DNA of 23,377 nucleotides from JACPNA01 sp964429715 (GTDB lineage: Archaea; Nanobdellota; Nanobdellia; Woesearchaeales; GW2011-AR9): assembly GCA_964429715.1 (NCBI GenBank), contig CAYSCV010000010.1, positions 1 through 23,377 of the forward strand. Reading direction: 5' to 3'. The translations under genes and the position numbers were made by a program. This document shows, in pieces, positions 6,099-11,335 of this stretch. The notes beneath the pieces are model-generated. The model was not told the DNA's origin and ran no database searches. It saw nothing but the letters and a program-made list of their open reading frames with translations. Numbering within the stretch: position 1 is the first letter of the stretch; every line of letters starts with the position of its first letter.

Positions 6099-6221
6099 AT
6101 GAAAAATGAACAAACACAACATAAACAGAATGAACAGAAACAAATGAAGAGAGAGCAACAACTCGTGAATAATGAGTATCAAAATATAACTTCTTTTTTG
6201 GCGGAAGGGAGACTACTATGA
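6099..6221 (+). CDS. Small leaderless ORF (40 aa) overlapping the metallo-hydrolase start
   Basis: ATG 6099 opens 40 codons ending in TGA at 6219-6221, which overlaps the ATG of the next gene (6218) as ATGA, a standard coupling arrangement. The peptide begins MKNEQTQHKQNEQKQ, is rich in Gln, Lys and Glu, and ends NITSFLAEGRLL. A TATA box 27 nt upstream makes the ORF leaderless. The hydrolase Shine-Dalgarno site (GGAAGGGAG, 6203-6211) lies inside it, so ribosomes translating this ORF would pass over and free the site. It could be a regulatory leader peptide or a small protein in its own right; there is no homologue that I recognise. Coding status is inferred from position, not from family. Confidence 0.5.
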   Translation: MKNEQTQHKQNEQKQMKREQQLVNNEYQNITSFLAEGRLL

Positions 6222-7243
6222 AAATCGGCATTGCAGGAGCGCGTGGGAGTATACCTACGCCAACGGGAAAAACGTTATTTGATAGAGAAGTACAGACGTC
6301 AAAGTATGGGGGAAATACGACATGCTTGTATGTTGAGGAGGAGAATGGGACGCCACATATTTTAGATGCAGGTACAGGTATACGAGATTTAGGTGTATAT
6401 CTGGCAACAAAAGGGGGATTTAGCGGGCAGGGGAAAGAGTTGAATTTGTATATTACACACACGCATTGGGATCATATCCAAGGGTTGCCTTTTTTTGGGC
6501 CAGCATATATTCCAGGCAATAAGATTCAGATTTATGGCGAAGCGAAAGTTAAAGGTGTACATAATGGGACGAAGTTTTCATTAGAAGCGGCGATTCGTGA
6601 GCACTCGGATCAACCGGGATATTTTCCAGCATTATTTTGTGTGGAAGGGGATGGTTTGCAGACGGTTTTAAAGAAACAGCAGGACTTTCGTAACTTTCCG
6701 GCGCCAATCGAAGCATTACGCGGTGTGATGCAGTACAATGATTTTGTGGCGGGGATGAAAATTTATGATACGGATACGATGAGTATTGATACGTTAGCGT
6801 TGAATCATCCGGGCAATAGTATTTCGTATCGGTTGACGGAGAAGTTGAAAGATGCGACTTCAAAAATAATGGTGTTTTCAACGGATTTTGAACCTGATGA
6901 AAATGGATTTGATGAGAAAGTGGTTGAGTTTTGGCGCGGAGCAGATATTGTGTTTGCGGATGCACAGTATGAGCCGCGTGGTTCGCCGTATTTGGAAAAT
7001 AAGTTTATGCCCACATGGGGGCATAGTGATTATCGAACGGATTTGCAGATGGCAACGATGGCGGGTGTAGGATTGTTAGTGTTGACGCATCATGAGCCGA
7101 AGATGAATGATTTGTACCATGATGGTTTGCATGAGCGGGCGATGAAAGAGGCCATTGATATTGCACAGCAATTAGGTAAGAAGCCGGTGCGAGTGGTGAT
7201 GGCAAAAGAGGGTGATTGGTACGATACGAATAGGTTGTACTAA
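6218..7243 (+). CDS. Metallo-beta-lactamase-fold hydrolase
   Basis: A 341-residue MBL-fold metal-dependent hydrolase. Seen: GNTTCLYV and HILDAGTGIRDLG in the N-terminal sheet, the zinc motif H81xH83xD85H86 (THTHWDHIQG), H197 (NHPGNS), D223 (STDFEP) and H291/H292 (LTHHEP), enough for a two-metal site. The arrangement is closest to RNase Z-like and phosphodiesterase-like MBL enzymes (PhnP and class II cAMP phosphodiesterase relatives), so a phosphodiester substrate is likely; the exact one is not known. An insertion at about 110-170 could form a lid. Translation starts from GGAAGGGAG and overlaps the small ORF by ATGA. A T-run (about 7272-7280) follows the stop and may end the transcript. Confidence 0.8.
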   Translation: MKIGIAGARGSIPTPTGKTLFDREVQTSKYGGNTTCLYVEEENGTPHILDAGTGIRDLGVYLATKGGFSGQGKELNLYITHTHWDHIQGLPFFGPAYIPGNKIQIYGEAKVKGVHNGTKFSLEAAIREHSDQPGYFPALFCVEGDGLQTVLKKQQDFRNFPAPIEALRGVMQYNDFVAGMKIYDTDTMSIDTLALNHPGNSISYRLTEKLKDATSKIMVFSTDFEPDENGFDEKVVEFWRGADIVFADAQYEPRGSPYLENKFMPTWGHSDYRTDLQMATMAGVGLLVLTHHEPKMNDLYHDGLHERAMKEAIDIAQQLGKKPVRVVMAKEGDWYDTNRLY

Positions 7244-7305
7244 TTCAGTTGATGTGGTAGAACAATTTGAGATTTTTTTTCTCTTTTTGTTTTACGTTTG
7301 ATCTC

Positions 7306-7325
7306 ACTTCTTGGCGGAAGGGAGA
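7306..7325 (+). promoter_or_regulatory. Leader element shared with the metallo-hydrolase gene
   Basis: TTGGCGGAAGGGAGA (7311-7325) recurs exactly at 6198-6212 ahead of the hydrolase gene, both preceded by ACTTC with a 4-nt length difference. It contains the Shine-Dalgarno core GGAAGGGAG. The identity extends beyond what ribosome binding needs, so it may be a common regulatory target. Its first ten bases are the exact complement of CTTCCGCCAA at 8592-8601. Confidence 0.6.
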
Positions 7326-7331
7326 TACAAA

Positions 7332-8003
7332 ATGGTATTCAAATCAGATTGGGGAGGGAGTTGGAGTGCGTCATCAAGAGTTGTGCAGGAGGGGCCACGG
7401 CCATATCAAAACGGAGGATTGATTGCATTGGTCGGAAAACCAGAACAACAAAAACCGTCACGTTCGAAAAGAATGGAGATTGTGGAGCGAATGCCTAGTA
7501 TAGATGATAATTTGCTTGGGTATAATTTGGAAGGGCGCCAAGTATTATTACGTTGCGCACAAAATGAGCGGGATTTTGATTTGTATGTGGCGATGCCGTT
7601 TGTGAAAGGAGTAACAGAGCGAGTTACTGGTCGAACGATGATGGTTGTGGGAAGTACGGCGCATCATATTGAGGCGATGCAAGGGCAATTTAGCGGTGTG
7701 ATGTGGGATGAGGAAGCAGGGGTGAAGGAGTATGGGAATACGATGCGCTGGATTAATGTTGGGAAAACAAAGGAGGGTTTCATTGGTTTGGATTACAATG
7801 TGGCGGCAGAGATGAATCAGGGGGTTGCACGAAGTGTGGATGATGTGCGATTTTTAGCAGAGATGTTGCTGGAATTAGGATATGATCCGGCAAAAAAATT
7901 ATTTTTGTTAGAGCCGCCGTATATTCGTGAGCGTGAGGAAGGGAAGAAATTTCGGGCTGAGGGATATGTGACTCTGCAGGATTATAGCGAAAGACGCAAA
8001 TAA
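7332..8003 (+). CDS. Uncharacterised protein (223 aa)
   Basis: I do not recognise the family. The N-terminal 50 residues are basic and Gly/Ser/Pro-rich (WGGSWSASSRVVQ), probably flexible; from about 60 there is a mixed alpha/beta part (NLEGRQVLLRCAQNERDFDLYVAMPFVKG) with ARSVDDVRFLAEMLLELGYDP and a charged C-terminus ending SERRK. There is no signal peptide or membrane span. The frame is open from TTG 7311, but ATG 7332 follows the Shine-Dalgarno site by 7 nt and is the better start. The last four codons and the stop lie in the left arm of a 12-bp hairpin. Together with the 92-residue gene downstream it shares leader or 3' features of the metallo-hydrolase block, so the three may be co-regulated. 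Confidence 0.75.
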   Translation: MVFKSDWGGSWSASSRVVQEGPRPYQNGGLIALVGKPEQQKPSRSKRMEIVERMPSIDDNLLGYNLEGRQVLLRCAQNERDFDLYVAMPFVKGVTERVTGRTMMVVGSTAHHIEAMQGQFSGVMWDEEAGVKEYGNTMRWINVGKTKEGFIGLDYNVAAEMNQGVARSVDDVRFLAEMLLELGYDPAKKLFLLEPPYIREREEGKKFRAEGYVTLQDYSERRK

Positions 8004-8028
8004 TAATAGATAATTGTTGCGTCTTTCG
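7988..8028 (+). terminator. Perfect 12-bp hairpin spanning the stop codon of the 223-aa gene
   Basis: CGAAAGACGCAA (7988-7999) pairs exactly with TTGCGTCTTTCG (8017-8028) around a 17-nt loop that holds the TAA stop (8001-8003). A diverged version of the same hairpin occurs at the end of the next gene with a compensatory pair change, which supports a folded RNA. Confidence 0.7.
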
Positions 8029-8082
8029 GAATATATTGTCTGGTATTTATAGATTAACTATTTTTGTCTGACACTATATGTA

Positions 8083-8094
8083 AGGGGGAGGTGA
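8083..8094 (+). promoter_or_regulatory. Strong Shine-Dalgarno site
   Basis: AGGGGGAGGTGA (8083-8094) ends 4 nt before ATG 8099. It is the strongest ribosome binding site in the window and fixes the start of the 92-residue ORF. Confidence 0.7.
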
Positions 8095-8098
8095 ATGT

Positions 8099-8377
8099 AT
8101 GGGAATGACTGATTATACAACGTTAAATGCAATCTTAGATGAAATCTTGGTTGGGGTACCATTGTTGGTAGAAGGAAGTACTTTTATCTTGCACCCTTTT
8201 GAGGAGGAGGATGGAAAGTATGTGGAGAACTATTGTCATGCGAAAGGCTGGGAGTGCCGCTATTTTCCGGTGAGGGAGAAATTTTGGGATGCGGTTGAGG
8301 AGCATACTGAAACGGTGCATCGGTTTTATCTTTGCAGATTGGGCGGTGATGGGAATTATACTGAAGGACACAAATAA
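8099..8377 (+). CDS. Uncharacterised small protein (92 aa)
   Basis: A 92-residue acidic protein, family not recognised. It opens MGMTDYTTLNAILDEILVG (helical), then a strand LLVEGSTFILHPFEEEDGKYVENYC, a Cys-containing centre (C47 in NYCHAKGWEC and C53 nearby), and ends with WDAVEEHTETVHRFYLCRLGGDG. The pattern beta-alpha-beta with aromatic residues looks like a compact domain. C47, C53 and C79 plus His residues could bind metal, but their spacing matches no motif I know. It follows the 223-residue gene after 95 nt and ends in a related stop-codon hairpin, so the two genes probably belong to one unit. Confidence 0.65.
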   Translation: MGMTDYTTLNAILDEILVGVPLLVEGSTFILHPFEEEDGKYVENYCHAKGWECRYFPVREKFWDAVEEHTETVHRFYLCRLGGDGNYTEGHK

Positions 8378-8400
8378 TTGAGTAAAATGTTGTGTCTTTC
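8363..8400 (+). terminator. 11-bp hairpin spanning the stop codon of the 92-aa gene
   Basis: GAAGGACACAA (8363-8373) pairs with TTGTGTCTTTC (8390-8400), one pair being G-U, around a 16-nt loop holding the TAA stop (8375-8377). Compared with the hairpin at 7988-8028, GACGC/GCGTC has become GACAC/GTGTC, a G-C to A-U exchange on both sides. Confidence 0.7.
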
Positions 8401-8405
8401 ATATA

Positions 8406-8449
8406 TAGAGAAGTTTGAATAATTGATCTTTTCTACTCAAACTTCTCTA
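8406..8449. repeat. Perfect 13-bp inverted repeat
   Basis: TAGAGAAGTTTGA (8406-8418) pairs exactly with 8437-8449 around an 18-nt loop. It starts 5 nt after the stop-codon hairpin of the 92-aa gene. Confidence 0.75.
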
Positions 8450-8526
8450 AGAGACTTTGCAATAGCCGGGATTTTGATAAATTAATTATCAAAAAATGTC
8501 AAAATCCCTATTTTGCAAAGTTCTCT
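8450..8526. repeat. Nested inverted repeats with two alternative inner hairpins
   Basis: The outer arms AGAGACTTTGCAA (8450-8462) and 8513-8526 pair with one bulged base. Inside, GGGATTTTGA (8468-8477) pairs exactly with TCAAAATCCC (8499-8508). Alternatively TTTTGATAA (8472-8480) pairs exactly with TTATCAAAA (8486-8494). The two inner pairings share 8472-8477 and cannot coexist, which is the geometry of an RNA switch or attenuator, although it may simply be an A/T-rich coincidence. Confidence 0.6.
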
Positions 8527-8572
8527 ATACTGGCGGATAATTATTTTTCATTTATTTATGTCCGCCACTATA
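8526..8572. repeat. Inverted repeat with GGCGGA core
   Basis: TATACTGGCGGA (8526-8537) pairs with TCCGCCACTATA (8561-8572) at 11 of 12 positions (one C-C mismatch), 23-nt loop. The GGCGGA core is also part of the leader shared by the 6218 and 7332 genes. Confidence 0.65.
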
Positions 8573-8591
8573 GACTAATACAATTATCATA

Positions 8592-8646
8592 CTTCCGCCA
8601 AGGAAGGTGTCCGTTCTTTCTATGGAGAGGACGGGCACAATTTTTT
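8592..8646 (+). ncRNA. Candidate small structured RNA ending in an intrinsic-terminator-like hairpin
   Basis: CTTCC/GGAAG forms a small hairpin at 8592-8606. Directly after it, GTGTCCGTTCTTTC (8607-8620) pairs along 14 positions, several G-U, with 8625-8638 over the loop TATG, followed by TTTTTT (8641-8646). The first ten bases, CTTCCGCCAA, are the exact complement of TTGGCGGAAG in the leaders of the 6218 and 7332 genes. CTATAG at 8568-8573 would place a start near 8594 but is a poor TATA box. It may be a short antisense RNA, or only the terminator of the block. Confidence 0.4.
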
Positions 8647-8701
8647 GGTTTGATGTTTTTTTAAAGTTATACTCTTTTAAGAATTAAATAATTGAAAATA
8701 A

Positions 8702-9349
8702 TTATTTACTTTTTTCTTTGGGTTTAGGTTTTTTTGCTTGGTAATTTGGTATCATTTGACGCAGATCATTATCAGTGATACCTCCTTCGCGTTGATAGGT
8801 TTCTAAGAGATGGGCTGCTTCTTGGACGGTAATTTTTCCACCATCTAGTTTTGCTTCTAAGCCAACGTGTTTGACAATATCAGGAATATGTTCTTCTTCA
8901 ATGTGTGCACTTGCGGAGGCATATAATTGCTGCTGAAGATCACGAGTGTATTGCTGGGTAAATTGATTAAATTGTTGGTGTTTGAAATTTTTACCATGAG
9001 CGTTGACGTATTGTTTAATTGTGCCTCTGGTGACACCAGCATATGCTTTCATGAGCATATCTTTTTCAAGATCATCTAATTTTTTATCTTTACTAATTTT
9101 AAAATGCTGCTGTGCTTTACTGATGTATGTATCGGCCATGGTGTCGATGAATTCACGTTGTATTTTCAGGTTATCAAGTTTTTCAAAGTTGACTTCGCCA
9201 TCATCACCAACAAGATGTTTGTTGACGGCGCTTTGATATGCTGCTTGATGTGTATGGACAGCAGTATCATGGAGCTGAGTTGCGTGAGTATAGAGTTTCT
9301 TATGTTTGGTAATATAAGGTGTTTTATCTTCTTCCTCTTTTTTTGCCAT
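8702..9349 (-). CDS. Uncharacterised helical protein, distant paralogue of the 10459-11037 product
   Basis: A 215-residue soluble, His- and Gln-rich helical protein (YTHATQLHDTAVHTHQAAYQ). Two segments resemble EF-hand loops, GDDGEVNFEKLDNL (about 48-61) and DGGKITVQEAAHLLETYQ (about 168-186), but each lacks part of the 12-residue calcium-binding pattern. The C-terminus is basic and disordered (QAKKPKPKEKSK). It aligns with the 192-residue protein two genes upstream over the AYxxA-GxDG-xxxxKL block and the (K)(I/L)T-x5-LLE block. It is the last gene of a minus-strand trio with a phosphoesterase in the middle, 80 nt after the latter. Function unknown. Confidence 0.75.
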   Translation of the reverse strand: MAKKEEEDKTPYITKHKKLYTHATQLHDTAVHTHQAAYQSAVNKHLVGDDGEVNFEKLDNLKIQREFIDTMADTYISKAQQHFKISKDKKLDDLEKDMLMKAYAGVTRGTIKQYVNAHGKNFKHQQFNQFTQQYTRDLQQQLYASASAHIEEEHIPDIVKHVGLEAKLDGGKITVQEAAHLLETYQREGGITDNDLRQMIPNYQAKKPKPKEKSK

Positions 9350-9429
9350 GTTGGTTGGAAGGAGGGAAGAAGAGGATTATAAGCTTTTCGGATGGGGAGA
9401 AGATAGATTGGTTGTGTGAAATGTTATTT

Positions 9430-10407
9430 TTAAATAAGAATATTTTGGTAGGCGACTTGGTTGTCTTTGACATAGAGGAGGCCTATGCGGTTTTTATCCA
9501 TGCAGCTGGCGTTGTAGAGTAAAGTTTGTGTGTAGGTGTGTTCTGGAATGTGAGTTCCGGTTTGGTCATGGGCACGATGTGATGCTTCATGGATGTGGCC
9601 ACAGATGGATTTTGTGATGCCTAGTGTGTCCATGACTTGTGCGAGTTCTAGGTTTCCGATGTTTTTATCTTGCATTTCAATTGGTGCACCGTAGTCGATG
9701 AGGTCTTTGGCTAAGGGGTAGGGAAAGATAGCACCTTTTTCTACGGGGCGTTTGTCGAGCATGAATGCATCGATGGCAAGACCAAATTGTGCTCGGTCAA
9801 TAGCATTAGGTCCAACACTTAAGGGGGGTATGTGGCAGATGAGAATGGTTTTTTCTGGCTGGGTTGTGTGTTTTACTATATCATTTGTATTTTCGTAGTG
9901 TACTATTCCTTTGGCTTGCTTTTCTTGAATTAGTTGTAGGCACGTGGCGTATTGATCTTGATTTCTTATTTGAAGCGGGCCATCTTTTGTGATAAGATAG
10001 AGGCCTGATGGTAAATCTGTGCCCAAGGTATATTCGCCATGACTGTTGACGTCTGAACCTGGTAAGAATAATAAATTGTGATCTGATTGTGGAATATTTT
10101 GTTGGGTTGAGATGTTGATAATGTTGCCGTATAGACGAGCTTTATTTTTTACGACTTCTTCGCTTGAAAAAAATTCTTCGTGGCTGCCAAATTGGACGTA
10201 GGTTTCAAGATTTGTATCGGCAGCAGATTTGAGAAGGTAGTCGAGATAGTATGGTTGAGGAATTCTATGTGGATTTTGATCTCCGACAAGATCGCCGTTG
10301 AGAATTAATTTTTGTGCACCAGCAGCTACTAAATTTTGCATAGCGATGTCAATTGTTGTTGGACTGGTTTTATGAAAATCAGAAAGAATACCATAGAGGG
10401 TTGGCAT
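9430..10407 (-). CDS. Calcineurin-like metallophosphoesterase
   Basis: A 325-residue protein with the metallophosphoesterase metal-site motifs in order: S9D10F11H12, G38D39LVGD43, G74S75H76E77 (the usual GNH[DE] with Ser replacing Asn), H in ICHIPPL (about 190) and G270H271IH273 (CGHIHE). The fold is typical of di-metal phosphoesterases acting on phosphomonoesters, nucleotides or nucleic acids; the substrate cannot be read from the sequence. The Asn to Ser change removes a metal/phosphate ligand in many family members, so activity may be altered. Flanked on the same strand by two paralogues of unknown function, 51 nt downstream of the first and 80 nt upstream of the second; they may be its partners. 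Confidence 0.8.
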   Translation of the reverse strand: MPTLYGILSDFHKTSPTTIDIAMQNLVAAGAQKLILNGDLVGDQNPHRIPQPYYLDYLLKSAADTNLETYVQFGSHEEFFSSEEVVKNKARLYGNIINISTQQNIPQSDHNLLFLPGSDVNSHGEYTLGTDLPSGLYLITKDGPLQIRNQDQYATCLQLIQEKQAKGIVHYENTNDIVKHTTQPEKTILICHIPPLSVGPNAIDRAQFGLAIDAFMLDKRPVEKGAIFPYPLAKDLIDYGAPIEMQDKNIGNLELAQVMDTLGITKSICGHIHEASHRAHDQTGTHIPEHTYTQTLLYNASCMDKNRIGLLYVKDNQVAYQNILI

Positions 10408-10458
10408 GGTGGTTGTTTTTTCCTCTCTATGGTTTATTTATTAATTGCATTTTTTTTC

Positions 10459-11037
10459 TTAGACGCTGTAGTGTTTTCCTTTCAAAAACGCTGGGCGAAT
10501 GGTGCCTTGTGCATCGTGCTCTTCTAAGAGTTCAACCATGCTATCGATGGTTAATTTTCTTGGATCAACAAGAGTGGTTGTTTCTGTTAGATTTACAACT
10601 TCGTCTGCATCCGTATCTTCCAGTTTTGTTTTTGGTCGTTCTGTACTGTTTTGACGCATGAAATAACCAAATGGGGTATTACGTTGGGCGTAATTGAGAA
10701 ATTCGAAGATGCCTGCTTTTTCTTGATTGTCATCTACGTACTTTTGGACGGCTGGTGTATTCATTCCAAACAAACCAAAAGCGAGTTGTTCTTGGCGTGT
10801 ATCATCGGTTGTGGCTGCGCCAAAATATGTTAGTGAAAAACCAACTAATGCAGAGTATACTGCGCTACTTAAGGTTCTACGATTTGATTCGTCTTTGAGT
10901 TTTGATTTATCCACAAGACCATCTGGGCCAATGAGTGTACTTTCTGCTTGTACATAGGCGCTGACAGCGGTATGGATTAACGTATCATTAAGTACTTCGC
11001 CTGCATGTTTTGCTTTCAGATAGTTTGTTACGGACAT
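10459..11037 (-). CDS. Uncharacterised helical protein, distant paralogue of the 8702-9349 product
   Basis: A 192-residue protein, first gene of the minus-strand phosphoesterase trio. N-terminal helices (AGEVLNDTLIHTAVSAYVQAE) lead to GPDGLVDKSKLKDESNRRTL, matching GDDGEVNFEKLDNLKIQREF of the last gene of the trio. A moderately hydrophobic stretch (SAVYSALVGFSLTYFG, about 58-73) could be a buried helix. The C-terminal DPRKLTIDSMVELLEEHDAQGTI matches GGKITVQEAAHLLETYQREGGI. Identity is low but the blocks are colinear. GAGAGGT about 10 nt before the ATG serves as a Shine-Dalgarno site, so the operon has a leader. No known family. Confidence 0.75.
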   Translation of the reverse strand: MSVTNYLKAKHAGEVLNDTLIHTAVSAYVQAESTLIGPDGLVDKSKLKDESNRRTLSSAVYSALVGFSLTYFGAATTDDTRQEQLAFGLFGMNTPAVQKYVDDNQEKAGIFEFLNYAQRNTPFGYFMRQNSTERPKTKLEDTDADEVVNLTETTTLVDPRKLTIDSMVELLEEHDAQGTIRPAFLKGKHYSV

Positions 11038-11335
11038 AGTTGGGTTACCTCTCTTTTTGATATTTAATTGTTTCTGTAATTGTGTTATATCTAGCTTAAA
11101 AGTGGGGCTGATATATAAATCTTGTGGTTATTTTGTTACTTTTAAGTGATTATTATTATTTTGGGGTGGCATGTTAGTTAGGGCTGATCAAAATGTCGCA
11201 CTTAGATTGATTTATAAAGGAAAAGGATATAATCTACTAAAATATTAATGGAATATATATACAATATAGTCGCAGTGGGGGCGGATAGATATAAAAATCG
11301 CTTTTTCAGGTACTATTAAACGGAGGAATGATTAT
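11038..11335. promoter_or_regulatory. Divergent promoter region (298 bp)
   Basis: There is no gene here. On the minus strand, ATTTATATATC (11110-11120) is the best TATA box for the phosphoesterase trio, leaving a leader of roughly 45-50 nt. On the plus strand, ATAGATATAAAAA (11285-11297) precedes the 11336 gene, with GGAGG at 11322-11326 as ribosome binding site 9 nt before the ATG. The middle (about 11150-11260) shows nothing beyond A/T-rich DNA. Confidence 0.55.

Larger units (their letters stand above)
8378..8701. other. 324-bp gene-free region packed with inverted repeats
   Basis: There is no plausible reading frame between the converging genes ending at 8377 and 8702. Almost the whole stretch up to 8646 is taken up by consecutive hairpins, listed separately: 8406-8449, 8450-8526, 8526-8572, 8592-8606 and 8607-8638 with a T-run. 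The remaining 8647-8701 is A/T-rich without visible structure. Confidence 0.75.

Noticed and set aside
7311..7331. TTG 7311 or the 7298 ATG as starts in front of the 223-aa gene
   Set aside because: TTG 7311 lies within the ribosome binding sequence; the 7298 frame ends after 66 codons with no family features. ATG 7332 has ideal spacing.
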